Shown here: positions 16,973-26,616 of the stretch, piece by piece | Layout of the letters: every line of letters begins with the position of its first letter | Position numbering within the stretch: the stretch's first letter is position 1 | DNA from: Fulvivirga imtechensis AK7 | GTDB taxonomy: Bacteria; Bacteroidota; Bacteroidia; Cytophagales; Cyclobacteriaceae | Direction: 5' to 3' | Length of the DNA: 64,000 bases | Assembly (NCBI RefSeq): GCF_000331535.1 | Contig: NZ_AMZN01000045.1 | Location: 1-64,000 of the forward strand | Notes under the pieces: generated by a model | Told to the model about the DNA's origin: nothing | The model's database searches: none | Seen by the model: only the letters and a program-made list of their open reading frames with translations | Made by a program: the position numbers and the translations under genes

Positions 16973-17668
16973 ATGAAGAAAATAATGCTAAACGCATGTC
17001 TGCTGTTCACTTTGGCGGCATGTGAAAACAATTTTTCACAAAACCTTAAAACAACAAGTATGGAAAAGAAAATGGATCCTTCACTGCCTACTATTGGTAT
17101 TTTGATCTTTGAAGGAGTGCTGACAAACGAGGTAGTGGCTCCCATGGATGTATTTGCAAAGCACGACTCCTCAGGGAACACTTTGTTTAACCTGGCGCTG
17201 ATAGCAAAAGAAGATCGTGTGTACACCACAGAGGAGGGGTTGAAAATATCTCCTGATTTCATCATCGGAGCCCCGCCTGATCTGGATGTGCTCGTGGTGC
17301 CCAGCTCCAATGATCCGGACCAGCAGGTGAAGGATAGTGTGCTTATCAATTTCATCAGGGAACAAAATAAGACCACTGATTATATCGCGAGCCATTGTGC
17401 CGGAGCTTTTATGCTGGGCGAGTCGGGTATAGCAGATGAGAAGGAAGTGGTGACGTATTGTTCAGGCTCAGAAGCGCTGCAGGAGGCATATCCGAGCCTG
17501 ATCGTAATGGACGACAGGGTAGTATCTGTGGTGCAGGATGGGAAATTCATTTCCTCAAACGGCAACCTGGTCAGCTATATCGCTTCTCTGGACTTACTAG
17601 AACAAATGACCAGCAAAGCACATCGCAAGTATGTAGAAGAGCAATTATTGATCAACAAATTAAAATAG
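16973..17668 (+). CDS. DJ-1/PfpI-family lipoprotein
   Basis: A 231-residue protein with a lipobox, TLAAC (Cys17), and a DJ-1/PfpI (class I glutamine amidotransferase-like) domain from about 38 to 215. The nucleophile-elbow Cys is Cys142 in ASHCAGAF, and the partner acid is probably Glu47 in IFEGVLTNEV. Family members include transcription-factor-like and glyoxalase or protease-like proteins; an envelope-anchored form is less common. The gene is followed after 7 bp by a cupin gene and preceded by an AraC regulator. Confidence 0.87.
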   Translation: MKKIMLNACLLFTLAACENNFSQNLKTTSMEKKMDPSLPTIGILIFEGVLTNEVVAPMDVFAKHDSSGNTLFNLALIAKEDRVYTTEEGLKISPDFIIGAPPDLDVLVVPSSNDPDQQVKDSVLINFIREQNKTTDYIASHCAGAFMLGESGIADEKEVVTYCSGSEALQEAYPSLIVMDDRVVSVVQDGKFISSNGNLVSYIASLDLLEQMTSKAHRKYVEEQLLINKLK

Positions 17669-17675
17669 CAAAAAT

Positions 17676-18032
17676 ATGAGTACTGATATCAACGATTATA
17701 TTACCAAAAGCAATACCACAGCCTGGAAAGCCTTGGTAGAAGAAGATGTAGACACAAAAGGCATATCTGTTAAAGTATTGAGGTATGACGAAAAGCAACA
17801 AAGGCCGCCCACCTTTATGCTAAGATTTGAGCCGGGAGCCTCCTACCCTTACCATAACCATCCCGGAGGCGAAGAGCTGTTGGTATTAGAGGGTAGCTGC
17901 ATACTGGAAGGTACTACCTTATATGCAGGTGATTACCTGTACACCCCGGCCGGATTTAAACACTCAGTAAAGTCAGAAACAGGTTGTACGCTTCTGTTTA
18001 TGGTGCCGGAGGAGGTGGAGATTATTTCATGA
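17676..18032 (+). CDS. ChrR-like cupin domain protein
   Basis: A 118-residue single cupin. The metal-site pattern is PYHNHPGGEELLVLEG at about 58-73, with the second histidine in GFKHSVKS. This resembles the ChrR anti-sigma/cupin group and small dioxygenase-like cupins. It is probably cotranscribed with the DJ-1-like lipoprotein. The substrate is unknown. Confidence 0.85.
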   Translation: MSTDINDYITKSNTTAWKALVEEDVDTKGISVKVLRYDEKQQRPPTFMLRFEPGASYPYHNHPGGEELLVLEGSCILEGTTLYAGDYLYTPAGFKHSVKSETGCTLLFMVPEEVEIIS

Positions 18033-18351
18033 CAAGAGTGGGGCAAAATATCCCTGATGAAATGATGGGATGACCGTTAAAAACAGAGGTGTGATATCAG
18101 CATCGTCATGAGGACCTTGTTGTATCTTCGGGCAGCGTTGGCCTGTTCGGGATCGAACACCGTTCCGAATGGTGATGCGGGGCCCGCGGCCCGGAGCGTT
18201 ACAGGCTGAGGCTAAGCAATGAAAATAGCGCCCGGGTTCGTACTTTGCCTCTGGCTACAAAGATTTGCCACCCTCTGGCCCTGTCTTTCTTCATAAGTAA
18301 CGGATGGAGCTCTTATATGGTGTAAGTGCCAAGCACCAACAGCTCAAAGGT
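18033..18351. other. Intergenic region with a decayed element E remnant
   Basis: About 320 bp with no credible gene. Near 18250-18300 the sequence ggctacaaagatttgccacc and what follows, up to taacgg, matches the right part of element E (11466-11523) with many changes. The remainder is GC-rich and unrecognised. Confidence 0.45.
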
Positions 18352-19614
18352 TCAAAATTCAATGGAGTAATTTAGCTGTTCCTCGCCTCTTTTTACCACC
18401 ACAGTAGTGGTATCACCTTCGTTGAACCTGGAAAGGGCCTTCATATAGCTCATCATGTCTTCAACATTTTCACCGCCCAGTTTTACTACAACATCCCCTT
18501 TTTGCAAACCTGCTTTTGAGGCCGGCTTACCCTCGCTTACACCATCAATGCGCATGCCTTTTCCATCATACAGGTAGTCCGGAATTACACCAAGCGTCAC
18601 CTTAAATCTTGGTGTGTCCTGAGATTCGTCTTTTGTCTTAGTAAACTCCATTTTACTCGCACTATCCAATGAAATGGTGATGCGGGTAATGTACTCTGCA
18701 ATGTCTGTCATGCCCTCATAGTTGAGCTTGTCGACATCATCAGTCGGCTTATGATAGTCTTCATGCTGACCTGTGAAAAAGTGCAGCACCGGTATATCCT
18801 GAAGGTAAAATGATGTATGGTCCGAGGGTCCCATGCCGGATGGCTTCATGATCAGAGAAAGGTTGTCAGTATTGTGAGCGCCAAGCAACTGCTCCCATAC
18901 AGGGGAGGTGCCGGTGCCGTGCACTACAAGTGATCGCTCTTCATTTAACCGGCCCACCATATCCATATTGATCATCGCCTTGATGTTCTTAAGTTCAATT
19001 GTAGGATTTTTCACAAAATAATTGGAGCCCCATAAGCCTTTTTCCTCGCCTGAAAAAGCTATGAACATGATGTCCTGGTTCAGCTTCTTGCTTTTTAGCT
19101 TTTCAGCCAGCATAAGCAATACCGCCACTCCGCTGGCATTATCGTCTGCTCCATTGTGAATGAGGGTATCACCCCGATGCAGCGACCCGAAGCCACCATA
19201 GCCCAGGTGGTCGTAATGGGCGCCAATAACTATCACCTGATCACCGGGATTGTCGATCATACCTACTACATTTAAGGCTTTTATGGTCAGTGAATCCCCA
19301 TCTGCATTCATTTCAGGCTTTTCATGCGGATTCATCGATGGGGTAACATCAAAGGCCTGAAGATATCCATTTGTGCCCCCGGGGGTTAAATGACTGGCTT
19401 CGAACTGCTGCGCTATGTATCGAGCTGCCTCCTCTGCGCCACGGGACCCTGTTTCTCTGCCTTCAAGCTCATCACTAGCCAGGAAGATAGTATGTTTTTT
19501 TAAGCCGCTGGTTAAATCCTGCCTGCTCAATTCGTTAGGTTGGCAAGCGCAGAAAATCAATAACGCCAAAAAGAAGGTGAAAAATGTGGATAGTTGAATA
19601 TCAGATTGTTTCAT
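18352..19614 (-). CDS. M28-family zinc aminopeptidase with PDZ domain, lipoprotein
   Basis: A 420-residue envelope peptidase. The lipobox is IFCAC (Cys24). The M28 zinc ligands are His133 and Asp135 region of GAHYDHLG, Asp157 in NGADDNASG, Glu190/191 in SGEEKGL, Asp218 in NMDMVGR, and the late His in GPSDHTSFY. A C-terminal PDZ domain (about 330-420, GKPASKAGLQKGDVVVKLGG) completes a known architecture for Bacteroidota peptidases. It is a single gene transcribed away from the next one. The substrate is likely N-terminal residues of peptides. Confidence 0.93.
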   Translation of the reverse strand: MKQSDIQLSTFFTFFLALLIFCACQPNELSRQDLTSGLKKHTIFLASDELEGRETGSRGAEEAARYIAQQFEASHLTPGGTNGYLQAFDVTPSMNPHEKPEMNADGDSLTIKALNVVGMIDNPGDQVIVIGAHYDHLGYGGFGSLHRGDTLIHNGADDNASGVAVLLMLAEKLKSKKLNQDIMFIAFSGEEKGLWGSNYFVKNPTIELKNIKAMINMDMVGRLNEERSLVVHGTGTSPVWEQLLGAHNTDNLSLIMKPSGMGPSDHTSFYLQDIPVLHFFTGQHEDYHKPTDDVDKLNYEGMTDIAEYITRITISLDSASKMEFTKTKDESQDTPRFKVTLGVIPDYLYDGKGMRIDGVSEGKPASKAGLQKGDVVVKLGGENVEDMMSYMKALSRFNEGDTTTVVVKRGEEQLNYSIEF

Positions 19615-19666
19615 GAAGATCTAGCCATTATATTCGGAACCGAATTTAAACAATACAGGTTAATCG

Positions 19667-20776
19667 ATGAAGACTTATCATTTTTTTCTAGTGATTTTAC
19701 TTGCCGGATGTGGTAAAGCTACTGAGAGAACAGTTGAATCTACAACTCAGGAGCAGGAAGAGGTAATTGCCGGGGACTCGTTGCTTTATCCTGGTGAAAA
19801 GCATTTAAAAAATATCAGACAATTGACCTTTGGAGGAGACAATGCCGAAGCCTACTGGAGTTTTGATAACACGATGCTGGTTTTTCAATCAACTAACGAG
19901 AAGTGGGAGGTGGAGTGCGATCAGATATTTTATACTCATCCTTTTGGAGAAGGCATGAAAGAGAGCAGGCCTCCAATGATCAGTACCGGAAAGGGAAGGA
20001 CTACCTGTGCCTATTTTATGCCGGGTGATACAAGTGTGGTGTATGCCTCTACGCATTTGGGAGATGAAGCCTGTCCCTCAAGGCCTGAGCGCAGATCAGA
20101 CGGTAAATACGTATGGCCAATTTATGATGATTTTGACATCTTCGTTACAGACCTTAAAGGAAATATTTTACAGCAACTAACCAATGAGCCGGGGTATGAT
20201 GCTGAAGCTACGGTTTCTCCAAGAGGTGACAAAATCGTGTTTACATCACTACGTTCAGGTGATCTTGAGCTCTATACCATGAACATAGATGGCTCAGATG
20301 TGAGGCAGGTAACAAATGCGCTGGGTTACGATGGAGGGGCATTTTTCTCACCTGACGGTACAAAGTTGATCTTTAGAGCCTCACGGCCAAAAACGGAAGA
20401 GGAGATCAGGGTATACAAAGAGTTGCTGGCTGAGGGATTGGTAATGCCGACCCAAATGGAGCTGTATGTATGCAATGTGGACGGTAGCGACCTGAAACAG
20501 ATAACTAACCTTGGCAAAGCCAACTGGTGCCCGTTTTTCCACCCTTCAGGAGAGAAGGTGATCTTTGCTTCCAATCACGAGACGGAGAGGGGATTTCCAT
20601 TTAACCTGTATATGATCAACCTTGATGGCACTGGGCTGGAACAGATCACTCATGATGATACTTTTGATGCTTTTCCTATGTTCTCTCCCGATGGTAAGTA
20701 TCTGGTGTTCAGCTCTAACAGAAACAATCAAGGTACACGCGATACGAACTTATTTGTAGCTGAATGGGTGGAGTAG
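19667..20776 (+). CDS. TolB-like (PD40) beta-propeller lipoprotein
   Basis: A 369-residue lipoprotein (LLAGC, Cys15). It has repeated PD40/WD40-like blades such as ATVSPRGDKIVFTSLRSGD, FFSPDGTKLIFRAS, FHPSGEKVIFASN and FSPDGKYLVFSSNR. These form a TolB-type propeller, usually a protein-interaction or ligand platform in the periplasm. It is divergent from the M28 peptidase gene with a 52-bp gap. No catalytic motif is seen. Confidence 0.87.
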   Translation: MKTYHFFLVILLAGCGKATERTVESTTQEQEEVIAGDSLLYPGEKHLKNIRQLTFGGDNAEAYWSFDNTMLVFQSTNEKWEVECDQIFYTHPFGEGMKESRPPMISTGKGRTTCAYFMPGDTSVVYASTHLGDEACPSRPERRSDGKYVWPIYDDFDIFVTDLKGNILQQLTNEPGYDAEATVSPRGDKIVFTSLRSGDLELYTMNIDGSDVRQVTNALGYDGGAFFSPDGTKLIFRASRPKTEEEIRVYKELLAEGLVMPTQMELYVCNVDGSDLKQITNLGKANWCPFFHPSGEKVIFASNHETERGFPFNLYMINLDGTGLEQITHDDTFDAFPMFSPDGKYLVFSSNRNNQGTRDTNLFVAEWVE

Positions 20777-20780
20777 GGGA

Positions 20781-20915
20781 GACAGAAGTCCGAAGTCCGA
20801 AGACGGAAGTCCGAAGTCGGAAGCCTGCTTTACTAAGCCTGGAAGGACTAGTAAAGCTTTCCTCGCAATGAAGGTCGGAAGTCGGAAAGGCGGAAGACGG
20901 AAGACCGAGGTAGTA
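20781..20915. repeat. Heptanucleotide tract, unit GTCCGAA
   Basis: From 20781 there are six 7-bp units in register: gacagaa, gtccgaa, gtccgaa, gacggaa, gtccgaa, gtcggaa. After a 50-bp interruption, gtcggaa resumes twice at 20874-20887, followed by related units with one extra base. Confidence 0.8.
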
Positions 20916-20948
20916 ATCGGTAACCAGTGGTCGGTTGTGATGCGAATT

Positions 20949-20997
20949 TCATCGGATGAGTGTCTGTGCCAAACAAGTCTCATCCGATGAATAAGCA
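20949..20997. repeat. Dispersed hairpin repeat D, copy 2
   Basis: tcatcggatgag (20949-20960) and ctcatccgatga (20979-20990) form a perfect 12-bp stem with an 18-base loop. The surrounding block matches 10838-10880. There is no T-run, so a terminator is not indicated. Confidence 0.65.
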
Positions 20998-21058
20998 TTG
21001 TGTAGTATAAGAAATTCGAAGTCCAAAGGGCTACCTTTCATTCTCATCCCCACATCCC

Positions 21059-21099
21059 CTCATCCCTCATCCCTTAGTGCTCATCGCTCCGCCCTCAGC
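21059..21099. repeat. Heptanucleotide tract, unit CTCATCC
   Basis: Units ctcatcc, ctcatcc, cttagtg, ctcatcg, ctccgcc, ctcagc(t) follow in a strict 7-bp register, each beginning CT. The tract ends just before the stop codon of the minus-strand gene at 21102. Confidence 0.7.
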
Positions 21100-21101
21100 T
21101 A

Positions 21102-21491
21102 CTATTCCTCTGCTTCCTGAAATCTCATCTTCACAAAATCTATATCGAAAAGATCTTCGAGCAGGTTCTCATGTTCGGTGGAACTGATCACTTTCAAGTG
21201 TTGCTCAGCACGGTCAGCAGGGCCACGGACCATCAGCCGTTTGATCTTTTCAGTTTCTTCTTCTTTTACATAGTAAAGAGAAACATAATCGGATGCTCCC
21301 AGTGTAATTTCATCGATGATGGAATTAACACTTTCTTCCACATCCGGCAGGTCCCTGGCTGCAATAGCCAGGTATGGGATGTCATGCCTTACTTCCTTCT
21401 TATGGTCGTGATATTCCTGCATGACGGTATCTTCAAAATACATAGTCTCTTTAGGATCGGCTATTTTATATACTAAAATGTAATTTTTCAT
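21102..21491 (-). CDS. Conserved-looking hypothetical protein
   Basis: A 129-residue acidic, soluble protein (starts MKNYILVYKIADPKETMYF). It shows alternating strand/helix character and no known motif, signal peptide or Cys pairs. I do not recognise the family. It is a single gene, converging on nothing and separated from aconitase by the inverted element at 21651-21789. Confidence 0.7.
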   Translation of the reverse strand: MKNYILVYKIADPKETMYFEDTVMQEYHDHKKEVRHDIPYLAIAARDLPDVEESVNSIIDEITLGASDYVSLYYVKEEETEKIKRLMVRGPADRAEQHLKVISSTEHENLLEDLFDIDFVKMRFQEAEE

Positions 21492-21650
21492 ATTTCCGGT
21501 GGTTAGTTTCCTATCAAACTAACAGTGTGCTGGTGGGCATTGTTTATCGTTTGCGCTTTCTTTTCTGCAAGATAACCCGCACCCTTCAGGAATGTGATTA
21601 TTTCAGGAATAGGACCGGCCAAATTGCTTACTTATATTGTGTGTGTAAAT

Positions 21651-21789
21651 AAAAAAGGGCCGTCTTAAAAGTCTCCTTCTGACGTCATCCTGAACTTGAT
21701 TCAGGATCCCCTGATTAGTTTCTGCTCATTTCCAGGGGATTCCAAAGCAAGTTTGGAATGACGACTGACTTTTAAGACGGCCCTTTTTT
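21651..21789. terminator. Large cruciform element with 23-bp arms; bidirectional terminator
   Basis: aaaaaagggccgtcttaaaa with gtc (21651-21673) pairs perfectly over 23 bp with 21767-21789. Inside are smaller hairpins: atcctgaacttgattcaggat and attccaaagcaagtttggaat, plus the pair atcccctg/caggggat. The A- and T-runs make the outer stem a likely terminator for aconitase on the minus strand. The length and perfect ends also fit a small dispersed element. No second copy is in the window. Confidence 0.75.
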
Positions 21790-21807
21790 AAAATTTCAGA
21801 AAAGATA

Positions 21808-24084
21808 TTAAGCGTGTTGCTGCTTTTCTCTTTCCTTGATCAGGTTAAGCGCAGAACCTGCTTTGAACCAGTTAATTTGCTGTTCATTGTAGGTGTGATT
21901 AACCTTAATGGTATCTTGAGAGCCATCAGCATGCTTCAGTACTAATGTCAGCGGTTTTTCAGGAGCAAACTGATCCAGGTCAATGATGTCAATCGTATCA
22001 TCCTCCAGTATTTTATCATAGTCACTCTCATTCGCAAACGTTAACCCAAGCATACCTTGCTTCTTCAGGTTTGTTTCATGGATCCTGGCAAATGACTTCA
22101 CCAGTATCGCCCTTACGCCCAAATGTCTTGGCTGCATGGCTGCATGCTCTCTCGATGACCCCTCTCCATAGTTGTGGTCGCCCACTACGATGGTAGGAAC
22201 CCCTGCCGCTTTATAAGCTCTCTGTACAGCAGGAACGGCACCATATTCTCCTGTAAGCTGGTTCTTCACAGAATCAGTCTGCTCGTTGAAGAAGTTTACA
22301 GCTCCGGTCAGGGTGTTGTCTGAAATATTATCGAGGTGGCCACGGAATCTCAACCATGGGCCTGCCATTGATATGTGGTCAGTGGTACACTTGCCTTTTG
22401 CCTTGATCAGAAGCTTCATACCAGTGATATTTTGTCCATCCCAAGGCTTAAATGGATCAAGCAATTGCAGTCGTTTGGAATCAGGAGCTACTTTTACTTC
22501 TACGTGACTTCCATCTTCTGCAGGGGCTTTATAGCCGCTGTCTTCCACAGCAAAACCCTTAGGAGGAAACTGTATGCCTTGTGGTTCATCCAATTTCACC
22601 TGCTCACCGTTTTCATTGGTAAGCGTATCAGTCATAGGGTTGAAAGTCAGATCACCTGCAATGGCAAAAGCCGTTACGATTTCAGGTGAAGCTACAAAAG
22701 CATGGGTATTGGGGTTACCGTCATTTCTTTTGGCAAAGTTCCTGTTGAAAGAAGTGATGATAGAATTCTTTCTTTTCGGATCGTTGGTATGTCTTGCCCA
22801 CTGCCCGATGCAGGGCCCGCAAGCATTGGCCAGCACCACACCGCCCATTTTATCGAACGTAGCCAGGTAGCCATCTCTGTCAACAGTATAACGTACCATT
22901 TCCGAACCCGGGGTGATCGTAAATTCAGCCTTCGCTTTCAGGTTTTTATCAATGGCCTGCTGAGCAACCGATGCTGATCTGGTAATATCTTCATATGACG
23001 AGTTCGTACAAGAGCCGATCAATCCTACTTCCAGGGTTACAGGCCAGTCGTTTTTCTTCACCTCTTCGGCAAATTTTGACAGGGGAGTAGCTCTGTCAGG
23101 AGTGAAAGGGCCATTGATGTGAGGCTCCAACTCTGAAAGATTGATCTCAATTACCTGATCAAAATACTTTTCGGGGTTAGCGTATACTTCATCATCGCCA
23201 GTTAGGTGTTCACTAACCGCATTGGCCATATCAGCTACATCCTCTCTGCCCGTTCCGCGCAGGTATTCTTCCATTTTTTCGTCATAACCGAAAGTGGAAG
23301 TCGTAGCGCCAATCTCAGCGCCCATATTACATATGGTGCCTTTTCCTGTACATGACAAAGATTTAGCGCCTTCACCAAAATATTCTACTATAGCTCCGGT
23401 ACCACCTTTTACGGTAAGTATACCGGCCACTTTCAAGATCACATCTTTCGCAGAAGCCCATCCGTTGAGCTCACCGGTAAGTTTAACTCCGATCAGCTTT
23501 GGAAATTTCAACTCCCACGGCATGCCTGCCATTACGTCTACTGCATCGGCACCACCAACACCTACGGCTACCATTCCTAATCCACCGGCATTTACAGTGT
23601 GGGAATCGGTACCGATCATCATCCCCCCGGGGAAGGCATAATTTTCCAGTACTACCTGGTGAATAATACCTGCACCTGGTTTCCAGAATCCGATACCGTA
23701 CTTATTTGATACTGACTCCAGGAAGTTAAATACCTCGCCACTGGCGCTGATAGAATTCTTCAGGTCTTCCTGAGCGCCATCTTTGGCTAATATCAGGTGG
23801 TCGCAGTGAACGGTTGAAGGCACTGCAGCCCTTTTCTTTCCAGCCTGCATAAACTGTAAAAGCGCCATTTGGGCAGTGGCATCCTGCATGGCCACGCGAT
23901 CCGGGGCAAAATTCACATATGATTTGGCTCTCACGAAGTTCTCCAAAGTTTGCTCTTCATGAAGGTGGGAATACAATATTTTTTCAGCAAGGGTAAGTGG
24001 CTGGTTCACCACCTTTCTGGCAGCTTCAATTCTCTCTCCCATCTGGGAGTATACTGCCTTGATCATGTCAATATCAAATGCCAT
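21808..24084 (-). CDS. acn: Aconitate hydratase
   Basis: A 758-residue TCA-cycle enzyme interconverting citrate and isocitrate. The 4Fe-4S ligand motifs are [10 protein letters not shown] and CGPCIGQW, and the C-terminal swivel domain contains [10 protein letters not shown]. Length and motifs match the mitochondrial-type aconitase common in Bacteroidota rather than the longer AcnA/IRP type or AcnB. It is monocistronic, with a strong inverted-repeat terminator after it and a candidate TAnnTTTG box just upstream. Confidence 0.96.
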   Translation of the reverse strand: MAFDIDMIKAVYSQMGERIEAARKVVNQPLTLAEKILYSHLHEEQTLENFVRAKSYVNFAPDRVAMQDATAQMALLQFMQAGKKRAAVPSTVHCDHLILAKDGAQEDLKNSISASGEVFNFLESVSNKYGIGFWKPGAGIIHQVVLENYAFPGGMMIGTDSHTVNAGGLGMVAVGVGGADAVDVMAGMPWELKFPKLIGVKLTGELNGWASAKDVILKVAGILTVKGGTGAIVEYFGEGAKSLSCTGKGTICNMGAEIGATTSTFGYDEKMEEYLRGTGREDVADMANAVSEHLTGDDEVYANPEKYFDQVIEINLSELEPHINGPFTPDRATPLSKFAEEVKKNDWPVTLEVGLIGSCTNSSYEDITRSASVAQQAIDKNLKAKAEFTITPGSEMVRYTVDRDGYLATFDKMGGVVLANACGPCIGQWARHTNDPKRKNSIITSFNRNFAKRNDGNPNTHAFVASPEIVTAFAIAGDLTFNPMTDTLTNENGEQVKLDEPQGIQFPPKGFAVEDSGYKAPAEDGSHVEVKVAPDSKRLQLLDPFKPWDGQNITGMKLLIKAKGKCTTDHISMAGPWLRFRGHLDNISDNTLTGAVNFFNEQTDSVKNQLTGEYGAVPAVQRAYKAAGVPTIVVGDHNYGEGSSREHAAMQPRHLGVRAILVKSFARIHETNLKKQGMLGLTFANESDYDKILEDDTIDIIDLDQFAPEKPLTLVLKHADGSQDTIKVNHTYNEQQINWFKAGSALNLIKEREKQQHA

Positions 24085-24115
24085 ATTCGCGTATTTAAGG
24101 GTTTGAAATGAGTTG

Positions 24116-24123
24116 CAAAAATA
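24116..24123 (-). promoter_or_regulatory. Candidate -7 promoter box of acn
   Basis: On the minus strand TATTTTTG matches TAnnTTTG, about 32 bp upstream of the acn start codon. A clear -33 TTG is not seen at the expected distance (CTG occurs 17 bp upstream), so confidence is modest. Confidence 0.4.
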
Positions 24124-24212
24124 CGAATTAAATTCTTTTTTCAGATTGGTAAGCAGGGTAGTTGCTAATTTATATCCTCTTTAAATAGCATCCTAAATAA
24201 TACCAATAATTA

Positions 24213-24554
24213 GTGATTGTAAGAAAAACTTAAAACTTATCCTCATTGCGAGGCAACCAACAACTTCAGTTGATTTTGTGGATAATGACATTATACCACC
24301 ATTAACTACAGAGGAAGCAGAGTAGGAACAGAAGTCATAAACCACACTGCCGGTAGCGAGGGGATTCACTGCGTTACGTCCGGGATGACGGAAGTGGGGA
24401 ATTGAATAATTATCTGACTATCAGCATGTAATGAAAAATTGTCATTGGTAACGAAGTGCGGCAATCTCCTCTTCTTTGGTGTCCATTAAGAGGGGATCGC
24501 TTCGATTCCTCCCCGTGGCAAGCCCGATAACAACAAGCGTTTTCTTACAATCAC
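24213..24554. mobile_element. Long member of the MITE-A family (342 bp)
   Basis: The ends gtgattgtaagaaaa and ttttcttacaatcac are perfect inverted repeats and differ from the family ends by one base. A perfect 6-bp duplication, taatta, flanks it at 24207-24212 and 24555-24560. The interior differs from the short copies and contains bits of other dispersed repeats (cctcattgcgagg; cgggatgacgg). No coding frame was found. It fills most of the gap between acn and the LytS-like gene. Confidence 0.8.
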
Positions 24555-24701
24555 TAATTAGCGGTTTTTGGCAATGGCATTTCCACTGCGGGGGTGATGT
24601 GCATTTAACAAAGTTGTTGGAAGCGATAGCAAAAAGCCTTGATATTTTATGGGAAAAAGTTATTACTTTAACTGCCTGTTCATTATTGAAGAAAAACTCA
24701 T

Positions 24702-25748
24702 TTGATTCAAAAATGCATAAAATATCACGGGCTTTTTTGGGTAGCCCTATTTCTGCTCGCTATTGCTTACAAAGCAATTAGTTACGAGGGTGTAGAAAAC
24801 ATCATCTACTTTCCCGGAGCACATATCTTTACATTGGCCTTATTGTCTCACGGGTTGATTTATTTGTTCTCTCATTTGATCAAAGGAAAACATCTGATAA
24901 TTAAACACCTGGTAGCAGCCATTATATTTGGCTTCTTATATCATTGGATATCTGGTTTCGTTGTTTTAATGGGAGAGCGTTTGTTTGCTCTTCCGGAGCA
25001 TTACACGCTACATACTCTTTTTGTATATTTTAAAGACTATTGGTTTATAGCATTTGAAGGCATTTGCTGGTATGGCGGTATTTTTATAACACTCTCCCTT
25101 ATTTACTATAAAGGACTCTACGAGATAAAAATGAAGGAGCTGGTGGATGCTTACACCATGTTGAAATCATCTTCTTTAGAAGTGCTGTCTGCCCAATTAC
25201 AACCACATTTCTTGTTCAACGCAATGAATAATATCAGTATGTTGATCCGAAAAAATGAGAAAGGTAGGGCAACGGAAATGATCGCTTCTTTGAGTCATCT
25301 GCTAAGGAGGTCGATGTCTGCAGGTGAGCAACCGAAGATAACACTTGCAGACGAGCTCTCTTTTTTAAAGGAGTATATTTCACTGGAAAAATTACGTTAC
25401 ACGGATGTGGGGGTGAAAATTCAGCTTGATGATGCCACAAGAAACGCGAAAATTCCTCAGATGATACTACAACCTTTGGTAGAAAATGCATTTAAACATC
25501 TGATACCTGATGAAGGCAACACTTTGCTTATTACTATTGATATTTGCAGGAAGGAAAATTTGCTTGAAATTGAGGTCTGTAACCCTGGTGTTTTTGATGC
25601 TCCGTACGATATTGCCTGTAAAAAGGGTATTGGCCTTTATAACACCATTCACCGGTTAAGACAAATGTATGGGACGAGATATAGCTTTAAAATAATAGAA
25701 GAGAGGGATGGGGTGAGAATGGTGATTAATATACCATATGAAGAATAA
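24702..25748 (+). CDS. LytS-type sensor histidine kinase
   Basis: A 348-residue membrane kinase with four N-terminal TM segments (about 8-140) and a His_kinase domain with phospho-acceptor His169 in QLQPHFLFNAMNN. A HATPase domain with QPLVENAFKH and KKGIGLYNTIHRL follows. The only in-frame start is TTG at 24702, after a stop at 24687. An ATG at 24713 in another frame would read MHKISRAF and join this protein if one T of the T6 run near 24733 were absent. The gene overlaps the LytTR regulator by 11 bp. Confidence 0.88.
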   Translation: MIQKCIKYHGLFWVALFLLAIAYKAISYEGVENIIYFPGAHIFTLALLSHGLIYLFSHLIKGKHLIIKHLVAAIIFGFLYHWISGFVVLMGERLFALPEHYTLHTLFVYFKDYWFIAFEGICWYGGIFITLSLIYYKGLYEIKMKELVDAYTMLKSSSLEVLSAQLQPHFLFNAMNNISMLIRKNEKGRATEMIASLSHLLRRSMSAGEQPKITLADELSFLKEYISLEKLRYTDVGVKIQLDDATRNAKIPQMILQPLVENAFKHLIPDEGNTLLITIDICRKENLLEIEVCNPGVFDAPYDIACKKGIGLYNTIHRLRQMYGTRYSFKIIEERDGVRMVINIPYEE

Positions 25749-26523
25749 GATAACATGCATTATTGTCGATGACGAAAAGGAAGCGAGAGAAGGGCTTGCT
25801 TTAATGGTGAGTAAGATTGAAGATATTGATCTTGTAGGTGTTTGCAGTAATGGTATAGATGCCATTTATAGCATCAACGAATATAATCCTGATCTACTGC
25901 TTTTGGACATTCAGATGTCACAGATCAACGGCTTCGAAGTACTCCGTCATATTAAGAAACATCCTGCCGCGATTATTTTTGTTACTGCTTATGACCAGTA
26001 TGCGCTTCAAGCCTTTGAAGTGCATGCGTTGGATTACCTGTTAAAACCGTTCAGTGACCATCGCTTTTATGATGCCATTGATCGGGCAAGAGAAAAAATC
26101 GGCCATAGAAGGGGAAGGGCTGAAATTCAGGCGCTGCTGGCGGAAACAAAGAAAAATGAACGTCATAAAGACTCTGTGTACTATACCAAAGGGGCCAGCG
26201 GAGAAAAGATTGTGATCAAAACAGGCGGGAATATCCATCTCGTTCCGGTGGAAGAAGTCAGGTATGTAGAGGCGTACGATTATTATATTAAAATTCACGT
26301 TCATAGCAACTACTTCCTTATAAGAGAAACGATGAAGAACATGATGGTGAAGTTGCCGGAAAACATCTTTGTCAGAATTCACAAGTCATATATTGTTAAC
26401 CTGAACTGTATAGCGGAAGTTGAGAACACTTCTGCTACAGATACAAAGGTGATACTGAACACAGGGGAGCAGGTAAAAGTGAGCAGGACATATAAAATGG
26501 AACTTATTGAAAGGTTTAAATAG
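25738..26523 (+). CDS. LytTR-family response regulator
   Basis: A 261-residue regulator. The receiver domain (1-120) has phospho-acceptor Asp57 in LLLLDIQM and an acidic DD at 11-12. The C-terminal LytTR DNA-binding domain spans about 155-258 (VRYVEAYDYYIKIHV, FVRIHKSYIVNL). It is translationally coupled to the LytS kinase through an 11-bp overlap. The FtsX permease gene begins 93 bp downstream and may be its target. Confidence 0.93.
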   Translation: MKNKITCIIVDDEKEAREGLALMVSKIEDIDLVGVCSNGIDAIYSINEYNPDLLLLDIQMSQINGFEVLRHIKKHPAAIIFVTAYDQYALQAFEVHALDYLLKPFSDHRFYDAIDRAREKIGHRRGRAEIQALLAETKKNERHKDSVYYTKGASGEKIVIKTGGNIHLVPVEEVRYVEAYDYYIKIHVHSNYFLIRETMKNMMVKLPENIFVRIHKSYIVNLNCIAEVENTSATDTKVILNTGEQVKVSRTYKMELIERFK

Positions 26524-26616
26524 TTGAGCATGCATTTCCCTGCAAAATACTTACAGCTTACTGCAAAAATCTGATATGTATTGGCAGGAACCGTATATTG
26601 GTGAAAAACAAAATAT

